A DNA stretch of 36,560 nucleotides, taken from the NCBI RefSeq assembly GCF_012910905.1, contig NZ_WTVN01000037.1, positions 1 through 36,560 of the forward strand, written 5' to 3'. Under the pieces are notes generated by a model that was not told where the DNA came from, did not search any database, and was given only the letters and a program-made list of their open reading frames with translations. Shown here one piece after another: positions 14,790-23,295 of the stretch. The translations under genes and the position numbers were made by a program. This DNA is from Aromatoleum toluvorans. GTDB taxonomy: Bacteria; Pseudomonadota; Gammaproteobacteria; Burkholderiales; Rhodocyclaceae. Positions within the stretch are counted from its first letter, which is position 1. The number at the start of each line of letters is the position of its first letter.

Positions 14790-15497
14790 TCAGGCCGATG
14801 CGGGCGCCTTGAGGCGCCGCTTCGAACGCACGATCTGGTAGGCGCGGCCGACGTAGCTCAGCGGCGCGGTGAGAATGTGCACGAGGCGAGTGAAGGGAAA
14901 CATCAGGAACACCGTCATCCCCAGCACCATGTGGAAGCGGAACACCGGCTCCACCGCCGCGAGCAGCTCGGGCTTCGGCTGGAAGGTGAGCACGCTCTGC
15001 ACCCATCCCGACAGCGCCAGCATCACGCCGGGGTCGCCGTGGTTGGCGTGCCCGATCGACACCGGCAGCGTCGACAGGCCGGCGACGAGCGTCAGCAGCA
15101 GCCAGCTCAGGATGAAGGCATCCATGCGTCGGCCGGCGGCGCGAACGCGCGGGTTGAACATGCGGCGCAGCCACAGGATGGCGCCGCCGATCAGGCACAT
15201 CGTGCCGAACACGCTACCGGCGACGATGGCGATCCACTGGTGCTGCAGGTCGGTGACGCCCAGCCCGATCCACAGCGCGTGCGGCAGCACGAGGCCGGCG
15301 AAGTGCCCGGCGAAGATCGACAGGATGCCGACGTGGAACAGGTTGCTCGCGATCCACATGTTGCTCTTCGACAGCAGCTGTGAAGAGTCCGTTTTCCACG
15401 TGTACTGTTCGTTGTCGTATCGGATCCAGCTGCCGATCACGAACACCGACAGCGCGATGTAGGGATAGACCCCGAAGAAGAAGTTGATTGCGTTCAT
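14790..15497 (-). CDS. narI: NarI, cytochrome b subunit of nitrate reductase (235 aa)
   Basis: NarI anchors NarGH in the inner membrane and oxidises quinol, passing electrons through two b hemes. Five hydrophobic segments are visible. The heme ligands line up with the E. coli protein: H55 and H65 in LFHVGILSIFAGHFAG, and H189 and H207 in FRFHMVLGM and RLVHILTAP. The length is close to the usual 225. The start has GAGGAG upstream and is 9 bases after the narJ stop. A basic C-terminal tail (RSKRRLK) lies on the cytoplasmic side. Confidence 0.96.
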   Translation of the reverse strand: MNAINFFFGVYPYIALSVFVIGSWIRYDNEQYTWKTDSSQLLSKSNMWIASNLFHVGILSIFAGHFAGLVLPHALWIGLGVTDLQHQWIAIVAGSVFGTMCLIGGAILWLRRMFNPRVRAAGRRMDAFILSWLLLTLVAGLSTLPVSIGHANHGDPGVMLALSGWVQSVLTFQPKPELLAAVEPVFRFHMVLGMTVFLMFPFTRLVHILTAPLSYVGRAYQIVRSKRRLKAPASA

Positions 15498-15506
15498 GTC
15501 GTCTCC

Positions 15507-16049
15507 TCAGGCAGCCAGGCGCGTCAGGCTGCCCTGTTTTTCCACGATCCGGACCAGCGGCGCGTAGGGGCTGGCGGATTTTTCCAGGTTGTCGGCGAGC
15601 ACCTTCAGCACCTTCGCGACGTCGCCGAGGAAGATCCAGGCTTCACCGATGCTGAGCGTCGAGCAGAACTCCAGCATCACCGGCAGGTAATCCGGGAGCT
15701 CCTTCTCGTCGGCCTGCAGGCCGTAGCTGCGGTAGAACTCGCCCAGGTCGATCAGTGCGGGACCGCGCGTCTTTTCCTCGCCGAAGAGGTGGTGCGTCAG
15801 GTGCAGGCTGTGTTCGGCCGTGAGGTCGAAGCACTGCACATAGGCGCCCTGCAGCTCCAGCGGGTCGGCGGCGAGCAGCATCGTGATGAAGTCGGCGATG
15901 CTGCGGTACTCCTCGACGCTGAGGGCGGTTTCCTCGTCGAGCGACGCGACGAAGGCGTACGGATCCTTTCCGGCGAGCTCACGCAGGTCGGCGAGGAAGC
16001 CGTCGGTCGGATAGTCGAGCAGGGCAGCCAGCAAGCGGAAGATTTTCAT
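15507..16049 (-). CDS. narJ: NarJ, nitrate reductase assembly chaperone (180 aa)
   Basis: NarJ is a cytoplasmic TorD/DmsD-type chaperone that binds apo-NarG, needed for molybdenum cofactor insertion and membrane attachment. The all-helical protein starts MKIFRLLAALLDYPTDGF, the usual NarJ opening, and has the family segment YVQCFDLTAEHSLHLTHHLFGEE followed by RGPALIDLGEFYRSYGL. The length is a little below E. coli NarJ (236) but normal for this family in Proteobacteria. It has GGAG upstream and lies 11 bases after narH. Confidence 0.95.
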   Translation of the reverse strand: MKIFRLLAALLDYPTDGFLADLRELAGKDPYAFVASLDEETALSVEEYRSIADFITMLLAADPLELQGAYVQCFDLTAEHSLHLTHHLFGEEKTRGPALIDLGEFYRSYGLQADEKELPDYLPVMLEFCSTLSIGEAWIFLGDVAKVLKVLADNLEKSASPYAPLVRIVEKQGSLTRLAA

Positions 16050-16060
16050 CGTTGTCTCCT

Positions 16061-17611
16061 TCAGTCGCGGGGGCTGGCAAGGGGCGCCGGTTCGCGCGGT
16101 TCGGCCGACTCGGTACGGCGTTCGGGGAAGAGGGCGAAGGTGCCGTAACCCTTGGAGTTGTCGGCGCCGAAGGTGAAGCCGTTCTGGCCCTGGAAGCCGT
16201 GGTAGTCGTCCAGGCGGATCTCCTCGTGTGCGGTCGGCACGACGAAGCGGTCCTCGTAGTTGGCGATCGCGAGGTAGCGGTACATGTCCTTCGCGTTCTG
16301 CTCGGTGATGCCGGCGCGGTTGAGCGGGGCGAGATCGGGCTTACCCTCGACGTTGACCGAGCGCATGTAGGAGCGCATCGCGAGCAGGCGGTTGAGCGCG
16401 CTGGTGATGTACTCGGTCTTGCCCGCGGTGAGCAGGTTCGCCAGGTACTGCACCGGCAGGCGCATCGCCTCGGCCTTCGGGATCACGCCGTCGGCCTCAG
16501 TCGGCAGCTTCTTCTGGTCGATCTGCGACTGCACCGGCGAGAGCGGCGGCACGTACCAGATCATCGGCAGCGTGCGGAACTCGGGGTGCAGCGGGAAGGC
16601 GATCTTCCATTCGACGGCCATCTTGTAGATCGGCGACTTCTGCGCGGCGTCGATCCAGCTCTGCGGCACGCCATCCTTCAGCGCCTGGGCGATGATCGCG
16701 GGGTCGTACGGATCGACGAAGAGGTCGAGGTGGGCCTTGTACAGGTCCTGCTCGTTGTCGGTGGAAGCGGCGTCCAGCAGCTTGTCGGCGTCATAGAGGA
16801 TGATGCCGTTGTAGCGGATGCGGCCGACGCAGGACTCGGAACAGACGGTCGGCAGGCCGGATTCGACGCGCGGGTAGCAGCCGATGCACTTCTCGGCCTT
16901 GGACGATTCCCAGTTGAAGAACACCTTCTTATACGGGCAGCCGGAGATGCACATGCGCCAGCCGCGGCAGCGGTCCTGGTCGGCGAGCACGATGCCGTCT
17001 TCCTCGCGCTTGTACATCGCGCCCGAGGGGCAGGAGGCGACGCAGGCGGGGTTGATGCAGTGGTTGCAGATGCGCGGCAGGTAGAGGTGGAAGGTGTTCT
17101 CGAACTGCTTGTACATCTCCTTCTGCATGTTCGCGAAGTTGGGGTCCTGGGCGCGCGCGGCGAATTCGCCGGCGAGGTCGTCTTCCCAGTTCGGGCCCCA
17201 GGTGATCTTGTCCATCTTCTCGCCGGTGATCTGCGACACCGGGCGCGCGGTCGGCGCGGCTTCCGACAGCGGCGCGTTGTGCAGGCGCGCGTAGTCGTAG
17301 GTGAAGGGCTCGTAGTAGTCGTCGATCTCGGGCATGTTGGGGTTGGCGAAGATCTGCACGATCTTCTTCAGCTTGCCGCCGGCCTTGAGCTCGAGCTTGC
17401 CGTTGACCTTTTCCCAGCCGCCTTTCCACTTTTCCTGGTTTTCCCAGTTCTTGGGATAGCCGACGCCGGGCTTGGACTCGACGTTGTTGAACCAGGCGTA
17501 TTCGATGCCCTTGCGGTTCGACCACACGTTCTTGCAGGTCACCGAGCAGGTGTGGCAACCGATGCACTTGTCGAGGTTGAACACCATCGCGAATTGCGCG
17601 CGAATCTTCAT
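16061..17611 (-). CDS. narH: NarH, iron-sulfur beta subunit of nitrate reductase (516 aa)
   Basis: NarH relays electrons from NarI hemes to NarG through three [4Fe-4S] and one [3Fe-4S] clusters. The first motif is CIGCHTCSVTC (C16, C19, C22, C26). The central block has CNHCINPACVASCP, CRGWRMCISGCP (the tryptophan in place of a cysteine marks the [3Fe-4S] cluster) and CIGCYPRVESGLPTVCSESC. The length agrees with E. coli NarH (512). The ATG has AGGAG upstream. It is separated from narG by 134 bases holding a REP-like palindrome, unusual spacing inside a nar operon. Confidence 0.97.
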   Translation of the reverse strand: MKIRAQFAMVFNLDKCIGCHTCSVTCKNVWSNRKGIEYAWFNNVESKPGVGYPKNWENQEKWKGGWEKVNGKLELKAGGKLKKIVQIFANPNMPEIDDYYEPFTYDYARLHNAPLSEAAPTARPVSQITGEKMDKITWGPNWEDDLAGEFAARAQDPNFANMQKEMYKQFENTFHLYLPRICNHCINPACVASCPSGAMYKREEDGIVLADQDRCRGWRMCISGCPYKKVFFNWESSKAEKCIGCYPRVESGLPTVCSESCVGRIRYNGIILYDADKLLDAASTDNEQDLYKAHLDLFVDPYDPAIIAQALKDGVPQSWIDAAQKSPIYKMAVEWKIAFPLHPEFRTLPMIWYVPPLSPVQSQIDQKKLPTEADGVIPKAEAMRLPVQYLANLLTAGKTEYITSALNRLLAMRSYMRSVNVEGKPDLAPLNRAGITEQNAKDMYRYLAIANYEDRFVVPTAHEEIRLDDYHGFQGQNGFTFGADNSKGYGTFALFPERRTESAEPREPAPLASPRD

Positions 17612-17643
17612 TTGAATCTCCTGAATTCTTTATGTCGCGGACT

Positions 17644-17735
17644 CGTAGGGCGGAAAAGCGAAGCGCCTTCCGCCGCATGTGCTTGCGATGCCCCATGCGG
17701 CGGATAACGCCGCTTCGCGGCTCATCCGCCCTACG
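17644..17735. repeat. REP/BIME-like double hairpin between narG and narH
   Basis: Two inverted units form a 92-base imperfect palindrome. Outer arms CGTAGGGCGG (17644-17653) and CCGCCCTACG (17726-17735) and inner arms CCGCCGCATG (17670-17679) and CATGCGGCGG (17694-17703) are perfect. Each half also folds alone: GGCGGAA with TTCCGCC on the left, GGCGGAT with ATCCGCC on the right. The GTAGGGCGG...CCGCCGCATG pattern resembles REP elements that are dispersed in many proteobacterial genomes and mobilised by RAYT transposases; no second copy or RAYT gene is seen here. It sits in the transcribed narG-narH gap. Confidence 0.8.
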
Positions 17736-17745
17736 TCCTACCGAA

Positions 17746-20700
17746 TTACCGTGGGCCGACGCCGACCGGATTCCGCTGCTGCTCGCGTTCCGGCGTCAGC
17801 GGGCGCTCCAGCCAGTCGATGTCCTGGTCCGCGACCTTGTGCAGCACCACCACCTCGTCACGCTGGCAGCCCACCGTGCCGTAGTAGTTGAAGCTGTACG
17901 CGAGCTGGGCGTAGCCGCCGACCATGTTGGTGGGCTTCACGATCACGCGCGTCACGGAGTTCAGGATGCCGCCGCGCTTGCCCGTGGAAGGCGAGCCGGG
18001 GACGTTCACCGTCTTCTCCTGGGCGTGGTACATCAGCGCCATGCCACGCGGCACACGCTGCGACACCACCGCGCGGGCCATCGTCGCGCCGTTGGCGTTG
18101 ATCGCCTCGACCCAGTCGTTGTCCTTGAGGCCGATCTCCTTCGCGTCGTCCTCCGAGACCCACACGTAGGGGCCGCCGCGGAACAGCGACAGCATGCGCA
18201 GGTTGTCCTGGTAGGACGAGTGGATGCCCCACTTGGAGTGCGGCGTGATCCACGACAGCGTCAGGTGCGGCTTCTTGCGCACGGAATCCGGGATCACGTT
18301 CTGGGCCTTCATGTCGATCGGCGGACGGTAGGCGCAGAAGCCTTCGCCGAAGTCGAGGAACCACTCGTGATCCTGGTAGAAGTGCGCGCGCCCGGTGAGC
18401 GTGCGGAACGGGATGTGCTCGTGGATGTTGGTGTAGCCCGCGGTGTAGCTCACGGTCTCCGACTCGATCCCGGACCAGGTCGGCGCGGTGATGATCTTGC
18501 GCGGCTGGGCCTGGATGTCGCGGAAGGTGATCTTGTCCTCGTGACGGCCGGCGTACAGGTGATGGTGGTCGATGCCGGTCTTCTTGGAGAGCGCCGACCA
18601 CGACTTGTGCGCCACTTCACCGTTGGTTTCCGGCGCCATGCGCATCACCGCGTCGCACACCGAGATGTCCTCTTCCAGCGACGGCATGCCGAAGGAGATG
18701 CCGGGGATCTGCACCGTGTAGTTGCACTTCTTGAGCTCTTCGTACTCCTGGTCGGTGTTCCAGTCCAGGCCCTTGACGTTGTTGCCGAGCTTGGTCATCA
18801 GCGGGCCGAGCGCGATGTATTTCTTGTAGGTGTCGGCGAAGTTGCGCTCGACGACCTTCAGCAGCGGCATCGTCTTGCCCGGCACCGGCTCGCATTCGCC
18901 CTTCTTCCAGTCGCGCACCTGTCCGAGCGGCTGGGCGAGTTCGAACGGCGAGTCGTGCTGCATCGGCAGCGCGACGATGTCCTTCGCGACGCCGAGGTGC
19001 TTCTCGGCGAGATCCGAGAAAGTCTTCGCGATCGTGCGGAAGATCTGCCAGTCCGACTTCGATTCCCAGCCCGGCGTCACGGCTTCCGACAGCGGATGGA
19101 TGAAGGGGTGCATGTCGGTGGTGTTGAGGTCGTTCTTCTCGTACCACGTGGCCGTCGGCAGGATGATGTCGGAGTAGGCGCCGGTCGAGTTCAGGCGGAA
19201 GTTGATGTCCACCATCAGGTCGAGCTTGCCGACGGGCGCTTCCTCGCGCCACTTCACTTCCTTCGTGCCCTTGCCGTCGCCGCCTTCCTGCAGCACGCCG
19301 TTCTGCGCGCCGAGCAGGTGCTTGAGGAAGTACTCGTGGCCCTTCGCGGACGAGCCGATGAGGTTGGCACGCCACACGAAGAGGTTGCGCGGCCAGTTTT
19401 CTTCCGCGTCCGGGTCGGCGAAGGCGACGTCGAGCTTGCCCGACTTCAGTTCGTCGACGATGTACTTGGCGATGCCGGCTTCATCGGTCGCGCCGGCCTT
19501 CTCGGCGGCGGCGACGAGTTCCAGCGGGTTGCGGTTGAAGTGCGGCATGGACGGCAGCCAGCCCATGCGGGTCGCGGCGACGTTGTAGTCGGCGAGCTTG
19601 TAGCCCTTGTACTTGCCCTTCGCGGCCGGCTGCAGCAGCTCGTCGGCGTCGATGGTCTCGTAGCGCCACTGGTCGGTGTGGAAGTACCAGTAGGAGGTCG
19701 AGTTCTGGTGGCGCGGCGGACGCTGCCAGTCGGTCGCGAACGCGATCGGGGCCCAGCCGGCCTGCGGGCGCAGCTTTTCCTGGCCGACGTAGTGCGCCCA
19801 GCCACCACCGGTCTGTCCGACGCAGCCGCACATGTGCAGCAGGTTCATGATCGACCGGTACTGCATGTCGTTGTGGTACCAGTGGTTGATCGCCGCGCCC
19901 ATGATGATCATGGACTTGCCGCGCGTCTTCGAGGCGTTGTCGGCGAATTCGCGCCCGGTGCGCTCGATGTCGGCGGCCTTGACGCCGGTGACCTTGGCGG
20001 CCCACGCGGGGGTGTAGGCGACGCTGGCGTCGTCATAGGACTTGGCGACGTTCTTGCCGCCGAGGCCGCGATCGATGCCGTACTGCGCGACCTGGAGGTC
20101 GAACACCGACGTCACATACACGGTCTCGCCGGATGCGAGCGTGAGCTTGCGGGCGGGGACGTTGCGGTACAGCAGGCCCGGTTCGCCCGGCTGGAAGTGC
20201 GGGAAACCGACCGAGACGACGTCGTCGCGCTTGTCGATGCACGACAGCTCGGCGTCGATGTCCTGCTGGTTGGCGGCGTTCTTCGCGAGCAGGTTCCACT
20301 TGCCTTCCTCGCCCCAGCGGAAACCCACCGAGCCGTTCGGCGCAACGTAGCTGTTCGTGCGCGAATCGAAGACGATGGTCTTCCAGTCCGGGTTGTTCAT
20401 CTCGCCGAGCAGGTCGTCGAAGTCCGACGCGCGCAGGTTGCGATCCGGCACGAAGGCGCCGTCGTGCGCGCGCAGGACCACCTGCATCGGCAGGTCGGTG
20501 TATTTCTTCGCGTATTCCTGGAAGTAGGGTTCCTGGCGCTCGATGAAGTATTCCTTCAGCGCGACGTGGCCCATCGCGAGGAAGGCGGCGGCGTCGGTGC
20601 CCTGCTTGACGGGCATCCACAGGTCCGCGAACTTCACGTATTCCGCGTAGTCCGGCGCCATCGACACGATCTTCGCGCCCTTGTAGCGGACTTCGGTGGC

Positions 20701-21501
20701 GAAGTGCGCATCCGGGGTGCGGGTCATCGGCAGGTTCGCGCCGGTGATGATGAGGTAGGTCGAGTTGTACCAGTCGGCCGCTTCCGGCACGTCGGTCTGC
20801 TCGCCCCAGGTCTGGGGGGAGGCCGCGGGCAGGTCGCAGTACCAGTCGTAGAAGGAGCCGCAGGCCGCGCCGATCAGCGACAGGTAACGCGCGCCGGCGG
20901 CGTAGGAGATCATCGACATCGCCGGGATCGGCGAGAAACCGTAGATGCGGTCCGGGCCCCACTTCTTGATCGTGTAGATGTTCGCCGCGGCGATGATCTC
21001 GTTGACCTCGTCCCAGTTCGTGCGCACGAAGCCGCCCAGGCCGCGCACCTTCACGTACTTGTCGCGCTTCTTGCTGTCGGCCTGGATCGCCGCCCACGCT
21101 TCGACCGGGTCCTTGCCGCTCTTGCGTTCTGCGCGATAGACCTCGAGTAGGCGCCCGCGGATCATCGGGTGCTTGATGCGGTGCGGCGAGTACAGATACC
21201 ACGAGAACGATGCGCCACGCTGGCAGCCACGCGGCTCATGGTTCGGCAGGTCCTCGCGGGTGCGCGGGTAGTCGGTCTGCTGCATCTCGAACGACACCAG
21301 GCCGTTCTTCACGAAGATCTTCCACGAACAGCCGCCCGTGCAGTTCACGCCGTGCGTCGAGCGCACGACCTTGTCATGGCGCCAGCGGTTGCGGTAGGCG
21401 TCTTCCCAGCCGCGGTCCTCGTTGGTGACGATGCCGTGGCCGCCGGCGAAGGTGTCCTTCACCTTGTCGAAGAATTTCAGGCGGTCGAGAAAATGACTCA
21501 T
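17746..21501 (-). CDS. narG: NarG, catalytic molybdenum subunit of nitrate reductase (1251 aa)
   Basis: NarG reduces nitrate to nitrite on the cytoplasmic face of the membrane with a bis-MGD molybdenum cofactor. The N-terminal FS0 [4Fe-4S] ligands are at the same numbers as in E. coli: H50, C54, C58 and C93 (STHGVNCTGGCSW and RGCQRGA). The active-site region is YNSTYLIITGANLPMTRTPDAHF. There is no export signal, as expected for the cytoplasmic enzyme rather than NapA. The length matches E. coli NarG (1247). An AGGAGCAAAC ribosome site precedes the ATG. It follows narK2 by 58 bases and is probably co-transcribed with narK1K2. Confidence 0.98.
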   Translation of the reverse strand: MSHFLDRLKFFDKVKDTFAGGHGIVTNEDRGWEDAYRNRWRHDKVVRSTHGVNCTGGCSWKIFVKNGLVSFEMQQTDYPRTREDLPNHEPRGCQRGASFSWYLYSPHRIKHPMIRGRLLEVYRAERKSGKDPVEAWAAIQADSKKRDKYVKVRGLGGFVRTNWDEVNEIIAAANIYTIKKWGPDRIYGFSPIPAMSMISYAAGARYLSLIGAACGSFYDWYCDLPAASPQTWGEQTDVPEAADWYNSTYLIITGANLPMTRTPDAHFATEVRYKGAKIVSMAPDYAEYVKFADLWMPVKQGTDAAAFLAMGHVALKEYFIERQEPYFQEYAKKYTDLPMQVVLRAHDGAFVPDRNLRASDFDDLLGEMNNPDWKTIVFDSRTNSYVAPNGSVGFRWGEEGKWNLLAKNAANQQDIDAELSCIDKRDDVVSVGFPHFQPGEPGLLYRNVPARKLTLASGETVYVTSVFDLQVAQYGIDRGLGGKNVAKSYDDASVAYTPAWAAKVTGVKAADIERTGREFADNASKTRGKSMIIMGAAINHWYHNDMQYRSIMNLLHMCGCVGQTGGGWAHYVGQEKLRPQAGWAPIAFATDWQRPPRHQNSTSYWYFHTDQWRYETIDADELLQPAAKGKYKGYKLADYNVAATRMGWLPSMPHFNRNPLELVAAAEKAGATDEAGIAKYIVDELKSGKLDVAFADPDAEENWPRNLFVWRANLIGSSAKGHEYFLKHLLGAQNGVLQEGGDGKGTKEVKWREEAPVGKLDLMVDINFRLNSTGAYSDIILPTATWYEKNDLNTTDMHPFIHPLSEAVTPGWESKSDWQIFRTIAKTFSDLAEKHLGVAKDIVALPMQHDSPFELAQPLGQVRDWKKGECEPVPGKTMPLLKVVERNFADTYKKYIALGPLMTKLGNNVKGLDWNTDQEYEELKKCNYTVQIPGISFGMPSLEEDISVCDAVMRMAPETNGEVAHKSWSALSKKTGIDHHHLYAGRHEDKITFRDIQAQPRKIITAPTWSGIESETVSYTAGYTNIHEHIPFRTLTGRAHFYQDHEWFLDFGEGFCAYRPPIDMKAQNVIPDSVRKKPHLTLSWITPHSKWGIHSSYQDNLRMLSLFRGGPYVWVSEDDAKEIGLKDNDWVEAINANGATMARAVVSQRVPRGMALMYHAQEKTVNVPGSPSTGKRGGILNSVTRVIVKPTNMVGGYAQLAYSFNYYGTVGCQRDEVVVLHKVADQDIDWLERPLTPEREQQRNPVGVGPR

Positions 21502-21559
21502 TGTTTGCTCCTGTGAATCCTGCTTTGCGTAGTCGGTCGTTGTTATGTTCGGAATGGGG

Positions 21560-23257
21560 TCAGGGGTTGCGGATGTAAGCGTTCTTGCGCAGGTAGAACC
21601 ACCAGTTGATGAGCACGCACAGCGCGTAGAACACCGCGAAGCCGTACATCGCGTTCTCCGGCGTGCCGGCCTTGATCTGCTGGCCGATGACGACCGGCGC
21701 GATGAAGGAGCCGTAGCCGCCGATCGCCGAGGTCCAGCCCAGCACCGGGCCGCGCTGGTCCTGGTCGAAGACGAAGCCCACGGTGCGGAAGGTCGAGCCG
21801 TTGCCGATGCCGGAGGCGGCGAACAGCAGGATGAAGAGCAGCATGAACACCATGAAGTACTGCTCGGGCGTGGCCGACTGGTAGGCGAGGTGCATCACGT
21901 AGCCGGTCACCGCGGACGCGACGACGAGCACGAAGGAGATCACCTGCGTGACGATCGAGCCGCCCAGCTTGTCCGAGATCCAGCCGCCGACGGGGCGGAT
22001 CAGCGCGCCGACGAAGGGGCCGATCCACGCGTACATCAGCGCGGAGGGGCCGTTCGGGTTCTTCGCATGCACCCACGCGTTGGTTGCCGGATCGAACACG
22101 TGCGTGTTGCCGAAGATCACGGTGATCGACAGCGGCACCGCCATCGAGAAGCCGATGAAGGAGCCGAAGGTCACCAGGTACAGCGCCGTCATCGACCACG
22201 TGTGCTTGTTGCGGAAGATCGCGAACTGCTTGTCGAGGTTGGCCTTCACGTCGCTCGTCGCGACCGCCTTCATGCCGAACAGCGTGCCGATGGTCACCAG
22301 CGGCGGCACCGCCCACATGCCGTTGCCGGACAGCAGGCCGAGGCCGCTGGGGGCGGGCAGGTAGAGGTACAGGCCGATGCCCGACACCACCAGCGCCACG
22401 CCATAAAGCGTCAGCACTTTGCCCATCGCCGCACCGGTCGAGCCGATGTTGGGCGACACGGTCTTCAGGTTGTTCAGCCCGAACCAGCCGACGACCGCCA
22501 GCGGCACGAGCAGCAGCAACCACACGAAACCCGCGTTCTGCACCCAGGTCGGCGTGCCCGCGGCGATCTTGCCGATCAGCGTCGCGGAGTCCTTCGTCAA
22601 CGGAAGCGCGTCACCGCCGAGCGCGCCGAAGAGGCCCAGCGTCATCACCGCCGGGATCAGCAGCTGCGAGGTCGTCACGCCGAAGTTGCCCAGGCCGGCG
22701 TTGAGCCCGAGGGCCGTGCCCTGCAGGCGCTTCGGGAAGAAGGTGCTGATGTTCGCCATCGAACAGGCGAAGTTGCCGCCGCCGATGCCCGAGAGCAGTG
22801 CCATCAGCTGGAACACCCACAGCGGCGTCGCCTTGTCCTGCAGCGCGATGCCGGTGCCGAGCGCCGGGATCATCAGCAGCGCGGTCGTCAGCCAGACGGT
22901 GTTGCGGCCGCCGCAGATGCGGATGAAGAAGGAGGCCGGGATGCGCAGCGTCGCGCCCGACAGGCCCGAGATCGCCGCGATCGAGAACAGCTGGTCGGGC
23001 GTGAAGGGGAAGCCCGCGTTGGCCATCTGCACCGTGATGATTCCCCACATCAGCCACACGGCGAAGCCGCACAGCAGGCTGGGGATCGAGATCCACAGGT
23101 TGCGGTTGGCGACGCGCTTGCCTTCGCGCGCCCAGAAGGTCTCGTCCTCGGGACGCCAGTCCGCGATGTCCGCGCCACGCGCGCCTTCGCCGGGGCGTAC
23201 ACCGGCCGGCGCGGGGCCCGGAACCGGCGGAATCGGGCGGAGCTTTGCAGGTGCCAT
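21560..23257 (-). CDS. narK2: NarK2-type nitrate/nitrite transporter (565 aa)
   Basis: This is an MFS transporter of the NNP family; NarK2-type proteins are generally held to exchange nitrate for nitrite. The family substrate arginines are present, in GATLRIPASFF (R105) and RPVGGWISDKLGG, as is the nitrate signature GLNAGLGNFGVT. It is about 100 residues longer than E. coli NarK (463). The extra length is a proline-rich soluble N-terminus of about 50 residues and two additional hydrophobic segments in the middle (near LTLYGVALVVSGIGLYLYL and AVPPLVTIGTLFG), which suggests 14 rather than 12 membrane spans. AAGGAGG precedes the ATG. Confidence 0.94.
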   Translation of the reverse strand: MAPAKLRPIPPVPGPAPAGVRPGEGARGADIADWRPEDETFWAREGKRVANRNLWISIPSLLCGFAVWLMWGIITVQMANAGFPFTPDQLFSIAAISGLSGATLRIPASFFIRICGGRNTVWLTTALLMIPALGTGIALQDKATPLWVFQLMALLSGIGGGNFACSMANISTFFPKRLQGTALGLNAGLGNFGVTTSQLLIPAVMTLGLFGALGGDALPLTKDSATLIGKIAAGTPTWVQNAGFVWLLLLVPLAVVGWFGLNNLKTVSPNIGSTGAAMGKVLTLYGVALVVSGIGLYLYLPAPSGLGLLSGNGMWAVPPLVTIGTLFGMKAVATSDVKANLDKQFAIFRNKHTWSMTALYLVTFGSFIGFSMAVPLSITVIFGNTHVFDPATNAWVHAKNPNGPSALMYAWIGPFVGALIRPVGGWISDKLGGSIVTQVISFVLVVASAVTGYVMHLAYQSATPEQYFMVFMLLFILLFAASGIGNGSTFRTVGFVFDQDQRGPVLGWTSAIGGYGSFIAPVVIGQQIKAGTPENAMYGFAVFYALCVLINWWFYLRKNAYIRNP

Positions 23258-23295
23258 GCTTCCTCCTTGGTCAGGATCTAGTGTTGTTTTGGGAA

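Noticed and set aside
12755-14812. Open frame of 685 codons antisense to narX
   Set aside because: It is a shadow frame; narX has complete sensor and kinase motifs on the other strand.
17632-21150. Long open frame of 1172 codons antisense to narG
   Set aside because: narG on the other strand is unmistakable in motifs and length. The antisense frame is Arg/Val/His/Asp-rich, as expected from high-GC codon bias, and shows no family features.
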